Shown: positions 49,267 through 58,209 of the stretch, piece by piece
Layout: each line of letters opens with the position of its first letter
Numbering within the stretch: position 1 is the first letter of the stretch
From: JBGLNJ01 sp034434835
Lineage (GTDB): Bacteria > Chloroflexota > Anaerolineae > Fen-1058
NCBI GenBank assembly: GCA_034434835.1
Contig: DAOTXX010000152.1
Span: 45,606-109,605, forward strand
Length of the DNA stretch: 64,000 nt
Reading direction: 5' to 3'
The notes under the pieces: model-generated
What the model saw: the letters and a program-made list of their open reading frames with translations, nothing else
What the model was told of the DNA's origin: nothing
Databases searched by the model: none
Made by a program: the position numbers and the translations under genes

Positions 49267-50916
49267 TTACCTTGAGAGTTCGGGGGACTCACGTGCCCAC
49301 ACGATCTGGCCGCCCACGATGGTCATGTCCACCTGGATGTCTTTGATCGCCTCATCTGGCACCGTAAAGTAATCGCGATCCAGTACGACCATATCGGCCA
49401 GCTTGCCGACCTCGATGGTGCCCTTGAGGTTTTCCTCGCGTGTGAGCTGTGCGCCAGCAAATGTATAGGCTCGCAATGCTTCTCTGCGGCTGATGGCCTC
49501 ATGCGGCGCAATGTATTGCCCGAACCTGTTCTTGCGCGTCACCAGCGAGTAGAGCGCAATAAAGGGATTGGCGGACACTGTGCTGGGCACGTCGGAGCTG
49601 GCCGCCACCGCGACGCCACGGTCCAGATATTTGCGCGCAGGTTTATAGTTGTTCGCCCGCCGCTCGCCGACATCACGAAAGAGCAGCTCTCCTTCCCAGT
49701 AAATGAAGGTAGGCTGGATCACTGCGGCAATGTGATACTGCGCCATTTGATCGAGCGCTCGCGCTGTGGGGAAATAGCCATGAATGATGCTATGGCGAGC
49801 ATCCGGCCGGGGGATCTCGCGCGCGACCTGCGCAAACGTATCCACCGCCAAATCCTGCGCGTGATCGCCACAGCAATGAATACCTACGTCCCAGCCCAGT
49901 TTTTGGGCTGTATGAAAATAGCGATAGAGCGCATCCACCGAAAGACGGTTGAAGGCGACCAGCTCCGTCTCTCCTGCGTAGGGTTCGTACATGTACGCGG
50001 TGTGTGGCGTGGTGCCACCGTCAATGGCCATCTTCAAAGCGCCGACGCGCAACCACTCGTTCCCCAGGCCCGTGTAAACCCCCAGCTCTTTGGCCCGCAA
50101 GTCCAACTGCGCTTCGGTTTCGTCTTCGCGGAAGCCATGCCAGCTCGGCATCAGGTTTGCCCGCACGGTCAGTGCGCCATCCTGATAGAGCGATTGGTAG
50201 GCGCGCATTTCGTCCGACTGCAGGCCCGGCTCGATGATGCTGGTGATGCCAAAGTGATGCATCTCCTGGCATCCCAGCCGCAAGGATTGCTTCATTTCGC
50301 CCAACGTTGGTCTGGGGATGAGACAGCGGACGAGAGCTTTGGCGCTGGCCCGCAAGAGGCCATTCGGCTCTCCGCTGGCATCGTGTTCGATCCTGCCGCC
50401 CTCGGGATTTGGAGTATGACGGTCAACGCCGGCCAGTCGCAACGCATAACTGTTAGCCACATCCGTGTTGAAAAAGCGCATCAACACGACCGGATGCTCC
50501 GATGTGGCCGGGTCAACGTCATGCCGGGTTGGCAGCCGCCCGTCTTTGAAATTGCCCTCGTTCCAACCCTGACCGATAATCCACTTGCCTGGCGGCGTGA
50601 CCTGGGCGCGCTCGCGCACCAATGCCATCATCTCCTCTGGCGAGGCACACTCATCCAGACGGATCATGGATAGCTTGGCGCCGACTTCCAGCATGTGAAC
50701 GTGGCTGTCAAACAAGCCGGGGATGACCGCGCGCCCGCCGAGGTCAATGCGCCGGGTATTCGGGCCCGCTATGCTTTCGATCTCGGCGCTGCTGCCTAGC
50801 GCCAGGAAGCGGCCATCCTTGACCGCCACGGCCTGGAACACAGCCTCCTCGCTATCGAGGGTGTACACCTGGCCGTTGAGCGCAACGAGGTCTGGGGATA
50901 GGTCTTGGGTTTTCAT
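49267..50916 (-). CDS. YtcJ-like metal-dependent amidohydrolase
   Basis: 549 residues from the ATG with AGGAGG upstream. Amidohydrolase_3 family: ALNGQVYTLDSEEAVFQAV at the start, metal site GLFDSHVHMLEVG, further ligands in GIHCCGDHAQDLAVD and HGYFPTARALDQM, and the SSDVPSTVSANPF motif before the end. It hydrolyses an amide or related bond in a small molecule; cytoplasmic. Between the binding-protein gene and alr, suggesting it acts on the imported compound. Confidence 0.9.
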   Translation of the reverse strand: MKTQDLSPDLVALNGQVYTLDSEEAVFQAVAVKDGRFLALGSSAEIESIAGPNTRRIDLGGRAVIPGLFDSHVHMLEVGAKLSMIRLDECASPEEMMALVRERAQVTPPGKWIIGQGWNEGNFKDGRLPTRHDVDPATSEHPVVLMRFFNTDVANSYALRLAGVDRHTPNPEGGRIEHDASGEPNGLLRASAKALVRCLIPRPTLGEMKQSLRLGCQEMHHFGITSIIEPGLQSDEMRAYQSLYQDGALTVRANLMPSWHGFREDETEAQLDLRAKELGVYTGLGNEWLRVGALKMAIDGGTTPHTAYMYEPYAGETELVAFNRLSVDALYRYFHTAQKLGWDVGIHCCGDHAQDLAVDTFAQVAREIPRPDARHSIIHGYFPTARALDQMAQYHIAAVIQPTFIYWEGELLFRDVGERRANNYKPARKYLDRGVAVAASSDVPSTVSANPFIALYSLVTRKNRFGQYIAPHEAISRREALRAYTFAGAQLTREENLKGTIEVGKLADMVVLDRDYFTVPDEAIKDIQVDMTIVGGQIVWARESPELSR

Positions 50917-50998
50917 CAGTCCTCCTGAGCGAACGAGACGGGGCAACCGCTGACAACGGTCGCCCCGTTCACATTGCAGCTTCAGGTCAAGCTGCACA

Positions 50999-52867
50999 CT
51001 ATCGGGTCGTCGTGCTGTGATAGATCAGCGACTCGCGGCTGGTAAAACGATGGCGATGCCAGGTCAATTCCTTACCAGGCGCAAAGAACGGGCCTTTGAT
51101 GTCCGGCTTGACCATCGCGGTCATGATGGGGTGATAGATGGGTACCAGCGCCACATCTTCGACGAGGAGCTTTTCGGCCTGCTGGTACATCTGGTTGCGC
51201 TTGTCCTCGTTGCCCATGATGGCGCCGGCTTCACACAGCAAGCGATTGAACTCTTTGTTGTACCAGGTATGGCGACCGGGCATCTGGGACAGATCGGTGA
51301 CGCCGCCCTTTTCGCAGCCGCCCCACGGGCTGAGCATGTTGCTGCCATCCACAAAATCGTACTCGTAGGGCACCAACGCAAAGACAAAGTCGCCCTTCTT
51401 GTCCTTCTTTTGCTGCTTGAGCTTTTCCATGTACAGGCTATAGTCGAGGTTCTGGACTTCGACCGTGACGCCCAGGCTTTCCTTGAGCATGCCCACGATC
51501 GCTTCCGCGGCCGCGACCAGGGCCGGGTCGGCCTTGCGGAGGTACATGGTCAGCTTGGGGAAGCCTTTGCCGCCCGGAAAGCCCGCTTCTTCCATCAGCT
51601 TGGCCGCCAGCTTGGGATCATAGTTCTGGACGCTCTTGAGCTTTTGGACGCTCTCGCCCGGGAAGCCGGGAGGATTCATCGTGTAAGCCGCCACCGCCTG
51701 GTACTTGAGCGGGCCTTCGACCAGCTTGTCGCGGTCCACCGCGTGGCTAAAGGCCTGGCGCACTTTGAGATTGTCGAACGGCTTGTTCCAGGTGTCGAAG
51801 AACAGATAGTAGGTCATAAAGTTGGGCCAGGTGATGAGCTGTTTCTTCAACTCTGGATTGGCCATGATCTCGGCCATCGCCGAGGGAGGCAGGTCCTGCT
51901 GATAGCCGCCGCCGATAGCATCCACCTCGTTGTTCTTGTAAGCAGCCCACCGCGTCTTGGGCTCCATAAAGTAAACGATGATCTTGTCCATCATGGGCGG
52001 GAAGGGGCCAGTGTACATCTCGTTGGCGACAAAGACCATTTGCTTGCCCTTTTCCCAGCTTTCCAGCTTGTACGGGCCGGCAAAGACCCAGTTCTTTTTG
52101 TCAAAGGCCCAGGAGCCATCGTTCAGGCGGTCCTTGACAATGTGCTTGGGCGTCACCCATACGTCGGAAAAGATCTTGATCAGGTAGGGCGTCGGCTGAT
52201 CGGTAGTCACAGAGAAAGTATAGTCGTCAATCTTTTTGGTGCCCAGCTCCTCTGGCGGTTTTTTGCCGCTCACCACGTCGCCCCAGTTGACAATGTTCGC
52301 CATGCTGTAGAACCACTCAAAGTCATAGTCAGGGCGAGCGTATCGCTGCAGCGTGAACACCCAGTCGTCGGCAGTGATGGGCTTGCCGTCGCTCCACTTT
52401 TTGTCCTTACGCAAGTAGAACGTCCAGGTCAGACCGTCTTTGGAGGTCTCCCACTTTTCGCAGGCGTTCGGCTGGGGCACATAGTCCCGATCGGGCCGTG
52501 TGCACGAGTCGGCCCAGGCAAAAATGTCGCCCACGTTTTCGTCATAGACGCTGGCGTCCCAGGTCAGCCACTTGAGCTCGTCTTCCGCATAGCGCATGAC
52601 CTGCTTTTCGAGGGGCGCCGCATCGGCCGGGAGTTTGACGCCGGCACGGTTGACCACGCCCGCAGGTTTAGGGGGCTCGGTCGGCTTGACCGTCGGCTTG
52701 GGCGGCTCGGTTGGCTTTTCCGTTGGCTTTTCGGCGGGTTTGGCTTGCGTCGGCTGGGGCGCCGGCGTGGGCGCGGCGGGTTGCGGGCCGCAGGCCGCCA
52801 AGATCAGGCTGGCGATCACAACCAGCGTTATCCACTGCACAAGCGATGTCGAGAACCTGGTTTTCAT
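50999..52867 (-). CDS. peptide ABC transporter substrate-binding lipoprotein, cluster 3
   Basis: 622 residues, longer than the other two. Lipobox LAAC (Cys26), then a Pro/Lys/Glu-rich linker with PTEKPTEPPKPTVKP repeats to about 75. The SBP_bac_5 fold follows (DGLTWTFYLRKDKKWSDGKP). AGGAGGAGAG before the ATG. The larger size and different landmarks suggest another substrate class. It is placed downstream of its permeases, unlike clusters 1 and 2. Confidence 0.93.
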   Translation of the reverse strand: MKTRFSTSLVQWITLVVIASLILAACGPQPAAPTPAPQPTQAKPAEKPTEKPTEPPKPTVKPTEPPKPAGVVNRAGVKLPADAAPLEKQVMRYAEDELKWLTWDASVYDENVGDIFAWADSCTRPDRDYVPQPNACEKWETSKDGLTWTFYLRKDKKWSDGKPITADDWVFTLQRYARPDYDFEWFYSMANIVNWGDVVSGKKPPEELGTKKIDDYTFSVTTDQPTPYLIKIFSDVWVTPKHIVKDRLNDGSWAFDKKNWVFAGPYKLESWEKGKQMVFVANEMYTGPFPPMMDKIIVYFMEPKTRWAAYKNNEVDAIGGGYQQDLPPSAMAEIMANPELKKQLITWPNFMTYYLFFDTWNKPFDNLKVRQAFSHAVDRDKLVEGPLKYQAVAAYTMNPPGFPGESVQKLKSVQNYDPKLAAKLMEEAGFPGGKGFPKLTMYLRKADPALVAAAEAIVGMLKESLGVTVEVQNLDYSLYMEKLKQQKKDKKGDFVFALVPYEYDFVDGSNMLSPWGGCEKGGVTDLSQMPGRHTWYNKEFNRLLCEAGAIMGNEDKRNQMYQQAEKLLVEDVALVPIYHPIMTAMVKPDIKGPFFAPGKELTWHRHRFTSRESLIYHSTTTR

Positions 52868-52938
52868 CTCACTCTCCTCCTAGAGATCGTGGCACTCGCA
52901 CAGTGTCGAGCGTCGAATGTCCGCTCGCCTGGGGGCAT
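52864..52938 (-). CDS. candidate 24-residue upstream ORF in the cluster 3 leader
   Basis: ATG at 52938, 24 codons, TGA overlapping the binding-protein ATG (ATGA), as at 3793. Its own ribosome site is weak; a separate GAGGAGGTG (52992-52984 on minus) lies 46 bases upstream of it without a good start codon. May be chance. Confidence 0.2.
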   Translation of the reverse strand: MPPGERTFDARHCASATISRRRVR

Positions 52939-53043
52939 CCAACCCGTTGGCAAGCTGCAGCCTACACTCTGGATTTTGGAAAGCACCTCCTCTTTTCAAG
53001 AATCTCCTGGCTGCCCCGACGTTGAGTGCAAGAGTTGGGCGAC

Positions 53044-54036
53044 TTATTTTTCTCGGAGCATGTAGGGATCCAAGGCGTCGCGGAGACCATCGCCCATCAG
53101 CGTAAAGCCCAGCATGGTGAGCGCGATCATCAAAGCCGGAAAGAACGCCAGATGCCAGAAATAGGTCATGTTGATCACCCCATCGAGGCCGATCATCTGT
53201 CCCCAACTCGGCATCGGCGGATTGATGCCAACCCCCAAGAAGCTCAACGAGGCTTCAGAGAAAATCGCCGTCGGAATGCCGAGCGTCAGCGAGATGATGA
53301 TGGGCGCAAAGGCGTTGGGCAGCAGATGCACCCGGATGATCCGTCCGGTGTCGGCCCCGATCATGCGGGCCGCTTCGACAAATTCCTTTTCGCGCAGAGC
53401 AAGGAATTGAGCGCGGGTGAGACGACAGACGCTGATCCAACTTGTGATGCCGATGGCCAGCATCACATTCCAAAAGCCTGCGCCCAAGCGGGCCATGATG
53501 AGATAGGCGAACAAGAGCGTCGGAATGGCCGACATGACATCCACCACCCGCATGATCAAAAAGTCAGCGCGCCCGCCATTCCACCCCGCCAGGCCTCCCA
53601 GCGGGATGCCAATCCCCAGCGCGATCACCTGAGATAAGAGACCGACAGTCAAAGAGATGCGCGCGCCAAAGACAATCCGGCTATAGAGGTCACGTCCGTT
53701 CAGGTCCGTCCCCATCCAAAATTTCTGGCTCGGAAACTCGCCCACCGGCCCATAAAAGACCTTGTTGTAGGATGTTTTGGCAAGGAGCGGTAAAGGTTCG
53801 CGCCCAAGCGGCAAAGCAATAAACCAATCGTCGGCGAAAATTGCCGTAGCGAGGAGCACGATGACAATGACCAGCCCGACAATCGCCAGCTTGTTCCTGG
53901 CAAAGCGATAGGCCGCATCGCGGTAAAGGCTGCGCTTTTTCAACGACAGACCTTGCCGGGCAAGCTCCAGGGCCAGGCCAGAAGGCCCTGCGTGATAGGC
54001 TGTTTGTCCGCTGGTCGAGCGGCCATCTATTTGCAT
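53044..54036 (-). CDS. dppC: DppC-type ABC importer permease, cluster 3
   Basis: 330 residues from the ATG at 54036 with GGAG eight bases upstream (GTG three codons earlier is weaker). The signature WMGTDLNGRDLYSRIVFGARIS is near 115-135 and the EAA loop REKEFVEAARMIGADTGRII near 205-225. A long N-terminal cytoplasmic stretch (to about 55) precedes the first helix. Confidence 0.92.
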   Translation of the reverse strand: MQIDGRSTSGQTAYHAGPSGLALELARQGLSLKKRSLYRDAAYRFARNKLAIVGLVIVIVLLATAIFADDWFIALPLGREPLPLLAKTSYNKVFYGPVGEFPSQKFWMGTDLNGRDLYSRIVFGARISLTVGLLSQVIALGIGIPLGGLAGWNGGRADFLIMRVVDVMSAIPTLLFAYLIMARLGAGFWNVMLAIGITSWISVCRLTRAQFLALREKEFVEAARMIGADTGRIIRVHLLPNAFAPIIISLTLGIPTAIFSEASLSFLGVGINPPMPSWGQMIGLDGVINMTYFWHLAFFPALMIALTMLGFTLMGDGLRDALDPYMLREK

Positions 54037-54051
54037 GACCGTCACTCCATG

Positions 54052-54972
54052 TCAATTGTAACGGACGCGAGGATCAACAGCAACGTAGAGCAAGTCGGTA
54101 ATGAGATAAGTGACGGCAATCAGAACCGCCCACAGCATCGTCAGGCCGATGATCATGGGATAGTCACGGTCAAAGGTGCTGGTGACCCAGAACTTGCCCA
54201 AGCCCGGCACACGAAAGATAGCTTCGATGAAAATGGACCCTGTGATGAGGTCAGGGATGATCGGCCCAAACACCGTGATCATGGGGATCAAAGCATTCTT
54301 CATCACGTGCCGCAGCACCACCAGGCGCTCCGTCAGGCCTTTGGCGCGGGCAGTGCGAATGTAATCCGAGCGAATGACTTCGACGACACTGGCGCGGGTG
54401 TAACGAGCAATCGTGGCCATCGGGGCCAGTGAATAAGCCACCGCCGGCAGAATCCACTGCCGAGGCTCGTCCCAACCGCCCGTCGGCACCCATTTGAGGG
54501 CCAGGGCAAAGATGAGGATAAAGAGAATCCCCAACACAAAGTGAGGCGTGACAAAGCCAAGAATCGAAAGCAGGGTCGTCAAATAGTCCACCCACGTGTT
54601 CTGTTTAAGGGCGGCGATCGTGCCCAAAGGGAGGCCGATGCTGAACGCCAGAACCAGAGCCATCGCTCCCAGGTGGATCGTCGTAGGCCATGTGCGGCTG
54701 ATGAGACCAATGACCGTCTCGTCCGGATGCTTGAAGGAAAAGCCCAAATCCAGCCTGATCACACCAGCCAGCCAGGTGAGATACTGCTGCCAGAGCGGCT
54801 TGTCCAGCCCATAGCGGGCTTTGAGCGCGGCGACCTGTTCATCGGAAAACGGACGCTGGCCGTACTTCCATGGCCCTCCGGGCACCTCATGCATGAGCGC
54901 AAAGGTGATCATCGAGAGGATCAGCAAAACAGGGATCAGCCCCAGCAATCGCGCCAGGATATAACGAAGCAT
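54052..54972 (-). CDS. dppB: DppB-type ABC importer permease, cluster 3
   Basis: 306 residues. N-terminal LRYILARLLGLIPVLLILSM, then HEVPGGPWKYGQRPFSDEQ, and the EAA loop RSDYIRTARAKGLTERLVVL. AGGAGA precedes the ATG. It follows the deacetylase gene by nine bases and precedes dppC by 15. No ATPase gene is present in the cluster. Confidence 0.92.
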   Translation of the reverse strand: MLRYILARLLGLIPVLLILSMITFALMHEVPGGPWKYGQRPFSDEQVAALKARYGLDKPLWQQYLTWLAGVIRLDLGFSFKHPDETVIGLISRTWPTTIHLGAMALVLAFSIGLPLGTIAALKQNTWVDYLTTLLSILGFVTPHFVLGILFILIFALALKWVPTGGWDEPRQWILPAVAYSLAPMATIARYTRASVVEVIRSDYIRTARAKGLTERLVVLRHVMKNALIPMITVFGPIIPDLITGSIFIEAIFRVPGLGKFWVTSTFDRDYPMIIGLTMLWAVLIAVTYLITDLLYVAVDPRVRYN

Positions 54973-54981
54973 GCTCTTCTC

Positions 54982-55815
54982 CTACAGGCCCGATAACTCT
55001 CTGGCCACATCTCCCATCTGGGCAAAGCGGGCACAGCCCTTGGAGATGACGTGCTGGATGAAACGCTCCAGCAGCGCCATCCGGTGTCCCCGGCCAATGA
55101 CTTGAGGGTGCATGGTGATCGTCAAGACGCCGCTCTCTTCGTGCTCGACCATGTAATCGAACTCGCCCGCCCATATCTCGAAAACCTTGGAGGGGGCAGC
55201 CAGTCCCACGCGCAAAGGATTGAAATTAAAAGTGAAATGAGGCCAGTCGTCCAGGCAAAAGTCAACCGGAAATTCCCATAGATTTGTCTCTTGGCCCGGC
55301 TGCAGGGGCTCTTCTGCTCCCACCCGATCCCCCAGCCGGGGATGGTAAGGGTGAAAATCCTCTGCGAAGAGACTGGAGTCGTAAAGCAAGCCATGCTCGA
55401 CTAACAGCGAGAGGGTCACCGGGCTATAATCCCAGGAAGGTGACCGATAACCAGCAGGAGCATGCCCCATAAAACGTTCAAGGGTCGTCAGGCCTCGGAT
55501 GAAATCTCGCCTTTCCTCGTCGGCACTCAAGTTGCTGGGGTCTCGATGACTGTAGCCGTGATGAGCAACTTCGTGGCCTGCGGCGAGGATCGCCTCGATG
55601 GAGTCAGGAAAGGATTCGGCAGTGTGACCGGGGACAAAGAACGTCGCCAAGATCCCATAGGCTGAAAGCAGCTTGAGGAGACGTGGCACTCCGACGCGCG
55701 CCCCGTACTCGCCTCGGGAGAGCATGGCGGGGGTGACGGGAGAAAAGCCACCCAACCAAACACTGAGGGCATCAAAGTCAAAGGTCAGGCAAACGGCCCA
55801 GGACCGGCCGGACAT
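54982..55815 (-). CDS. polysaccharide deacetylase/NodB-fold amidase
   Basis: 277 residues from the ATG at 55815; GTG at 55833 is possible. NodB motif 1 is TFDFD at 11-15, motif 2 H-H with HHGYSHRDP (His85, His89), then GYRSPSWDYSP as motif 3 and TITMHPQVIGRG with the late His. No signal peptide, so it acts in the cytoplasm. This fits the allantoinase/PuuE-like cytoplasmic group rather than cell-wall deacetylases. First gene of the third importer operon; it likely removes an acyl or formyl group from the imported compound. Confidence 0.88.
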   Translation of the reverse strand: MSGRSWAVCLTFDFDALSVWLGGFSPVTPAMLSRGEYGARVGVPRLLKLLSAYGILATFFVPGHTAESFPDSIEAILAAGHEVAHHGYSHRDPSNLSADEERRDFIRGLTTLERFMGHAPAGYRSPSWDYSPVTLSLLVEHGLLYDSSLFAEDFHPYHPRLGDRVGAEEPLQPGQETNLWEFPVDFCLDDWPHFTFNFNPLRVGLAAPSKVFEIWAGEFDYMVEHEESGVLTITMHPQVIGRGHRMALLERFIQHVISKGCARFAQMGDVARELSGL

Positions 55816-55934
55816 GGCTCGGTTACCCCCCACCTTGGCAATGCCGCATCAACGTTTCGAGTCAAACAGGGCGACAGATAAATGGTCTCTCACAGCTTAT
55901 TATAGCGGTGATTGCCAAATAGAGCCAGTCTCCC

Positions 55935-55963
55935 TTGACACTGCTTTTGTCCTGGTGTATAAG
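55935..55963 (+). promoter_or_regulatory. promoter of the saccharopine-dehydrogenase-like gene
   Basis: TTGACA (55935-55940), 17-bp spacer, TATAAG (55958-55963); the ATG follows 69 bases later with a strong AAGGAGG box. Confidence 0.7.
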
Positions 55964-56032
55964 AGCGTCGCTTGCTTTCTCTTCGCCTTTGACGACTCGC
56001 CAAACCAGACCGAATGACAAGGAGGAAATGAC

Positions 56033-57235
56033 ATGAAGATCATGGTGATGGGCAGCGGTCTGATGGGGCCGGCGGCGGCGTTCAACGCCATGTCGGATCC
56101 CCAGGTATCGCAAGTCACTCTGTGTGACATGAACGCGCAGCAGTTGGAGGCTGCCCAAAAGAAACTTGCTGGTATAAAGGGTGCCGAGAAGCTCACTGCG
56201 GCTGTCTTGGACTTGAACGATCAAGCGGCGGCGGTCCGGATGATGGCTGGTTGCAATGCCGTCGTGGCGGCCCTCCCCAAACAAGCCATCCGGCTGGGGA
56301 TCCAGGCGGCGGTAGCAGCGAAGGTGCCTCTCGTAGACCTGAGCTGGCCGCCAGACCCAGAAGTGGCCGAACTCAAACGCCAGGTCGAGTCCGCCAGGGC
56401 ACTCGTCATCCTGGGATGCGGTGTGGAGCCTGGCCTGACCGAGATCATGGCTCGCTACCTGGCCGAAAAACTGGATCGAGTGGATGAGTTGCATATCAAA
56501 TGTGGCGGCATCCCGGAAGAGCCTACCCCGCCTCTGGGTTACAAGATTGTTTTCGGGGGACGCCAACTGCCCCTACGTCCCTGGGATGGTTATGCGGTCA
56601 AGGACAGCCAACTCGTATCAGCGCCTCGGTATGCGGACGTAGAGCCAGTCGTTTTTCCTGGCGTGGGCGAGTGCGAAGCCTGGAACGAAAACTTTATGCC
56701 CTGGCTGCTGGACCTGGAGGCTTTGAAAGGATTAAAGGTCGGCACGCAAAAGACCGTGCGCTGGCCTGGCTACGCGGCCAAGGTGACGGTGCTCAAAGAG
56801 ATGAGGTTATTGAGCGAGGAACCGATTGATGTAGAGGGCGTACAGGTCGCGCCCAAGAGACTGCTCGACACATTGCTGTATCCGCACGTGCGATTGGAAG
56901 AAGGCGAACGAGATATTACGGTCTTTCGCGTCGAGGTCATGGGCGAAAAAGACGGACGCCCGCGCCGCTACAAGATCGAGATGGTGGATCGCTATGACAC
57001 AGTTCATGGTTTTACTTCGATGGCGCGCACGACGGCATTTACCGGGGCGATTGTCGCTCGCCTGATCGCGCGTGGCGACCTCCAGGCCAGCGGCTGGCGG
57101 ACGCCCGAGCAGCTCATCACCGGACCACTGTTCGAAAGACTGGTGCGCGAATTGGCCGATGTCAATATCCTGTTCGACATGACGACAGAGCAAGTGGAGG
57201 TCCTGCACAGTCACATGCCTTCATCTCTTCCGTAG
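56033..57235 (+). CDS. saccharopine dehydrogenase-like oxidoreductase
   Basis: 400 residues. Rossmann start KIMVMGSGLMGPAAAFNAM, then CDMNAQQLEAAQ with the NADP-binding loop, and ALPKQAIRLGIQAAVAAKVPLVDLSW. The C-terminal domain has GCGVEPGLTEIMARYLAEKLD, as in saccharopine dehydrogenase/homospermidine synthase/L-lysine 6-dehydrogenase-like proteins. It would oxidise an amino acid or opine-type secondary amine. Transcribed divergently from the deacetylase operon, with which it probably shares control. Confidence 0.85.
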   Translation: MKIMVMGSGLMGPAAAFNAMSDPQVSQVTLCDMNAQQLEAAQKKLAGIKGAEKLTAAVLDLNDQAAAVRMMAGCNAVVAALPKQAIRLGIQAAVAAKVPLVDLSWPPDPEVAELKRQVESARALVILGCGVEPGLTEIMARYLAEKLDRVDELHIKCGGIPEEPTPPLGYKIVFGGRQLPLRPWDGYAVKDSQLVSAPRYADVEPVVFPGVGECEAWNENFMPWLLDLEALKGLKVGTQKTVRWPGYAAKVTVLKEMRLLSEEPIDVEGVQVAPKRLLDTLLYPHVRLEEGERDITVFRVEVMGEKDGRPRRYKIEMVDRYDTVHGFTSMARTTAFTGAIVARLIARGDLQASGWRTPEQLITGPLFERLVRELADVNILFDMTTEQVEVLHSHMPSSLP

Positions 57236-57267
57236 GGCGGCGCAGTATACCCCACGAGAGGCGCGCC

Positions 57268-58188
57268 TCACTTGGCTTGGCGCAAATACCCTTCCAGTTG
57301 CGTCGCTGTCGGCACAGTATCACAACCGCGCGAGGTGATGGCCAGCGCGCCACAGAGGTTGCCGCAGCGCAAACAATCTTGCAGCGAGTATCCGCGCAAG
57401 TAACCGTACATGAACCCGGCGTTGAAACAATCGCCAGCGCCGGTCGTGTCTACGACGTTGACCGGGAGCGCAGGGGCACGAGCCACCTCGTTCCCCGATT
57501 GAGCCAGTGCGCCCTCCGCGCCGAGCTTGACGACCACCACTGGCGTCAGCGCGGCCAGTTGCGCCAACGCGGCTTCCACGCTCGATGCCCCGGTCAGTTG
57601 CAGCGCCTCGATCTCATTCGGGGCAAAGATGTGAACGCTGCGCAGCATCTCGATCAAGCCAGGTGTTTCGAGCGTGGCTTCGGTGTGCTGACAATCGAGA
57701 TAGACCTGAGCGCCCGCTCGCCGCGCGGCCGCGAGCACGGCCTGGCGTTCCTCTGTGACCTCGAGGCTGGCAAACATCACCCAGCGCGGCTGGTGGCGCT
57801 CAATCACCTGGGCCAGGTCGGGCTGAGGCGGTGGGTCAACGTAGGTGACAAAAGCGCGGTCAATGGGAAACGACATGGCCACGCTGATCCGTCGCAAGGG
57901 CGCCGAGCGGTGAATGAACAGCCGGGTGTCCAGGCCGTGCCGCTCGATCGTCTCGAGGACGAACCGGCTAAAGACATCGTTCCCGAAATCGGTCAGCCAG
58001 CCGCTCCGCACTCCCAGCCGGTGCAGCGCGAGCGCCGTGTAGAACGCGCCGCCGGGCGTGGCATCAAAGCCCGTACCGTACACTTCGGCGCCCAACTCCG
58101 GGATGCGAGGCAGACCGGTAAAGATCAGGTCGCAGAACCAGTCGCCGATCAGAATGACATCGTAGCGATCAGATTCAGTCTCGGCCAC
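57268..58188 (-). CDS. PfkB-family carbohydrate kinase
   Basis: 306 residues, GTG start with GGAGG four bases upstream. N-terminal GDWFCDLIFTGLP and ATPGGAFYTALALHRLG; C-terminal DTTGAGDCFNAGF with the catalytic Asp253. It phosphorylates a sugar or nucleoside. It is 21 bp behind the GH4 gene on the same strand, so sugar hydrolysis and phosphorylation are probably coordinated. Confidence 0.9.
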   Translation of the reverse strand: MAETESDRYDVILIGDWFCDLIFTGLPRIPELGAEVYGTGFDATPGGAFYTALALHRLGVRSGWLTDFGNDVFSRFVLETIERHGLDTRLFIHRSAPLRRISVAMSFPIDRAFVTYVDPPPQPDLAQVIERHQPRWVMFASLEVTEERQAVLAAARRAGAQVYLDCQHTEATLETPGLIEMLRSVHIFAPNEIEALQLTGASSVEAALAQLAALTPVVVVKLGAEGALAQSGNEVARAPALPVNVVDTTGAGDCFNAGFMYGYLRGYSLQDCLRCGNLCGALAITSRGCDTVPTATQLEGYLRQAK

Positions 58189-58209
58189 GCGGCCTCCAGC
58201 ATGCTCCGC

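Noticed and set aside
51017..53065. 682-codon open frame on plus opposite the third binding protein
   Set aside because: Shadow frame of a convincing gene; low-complexity composition and no ribosome site.
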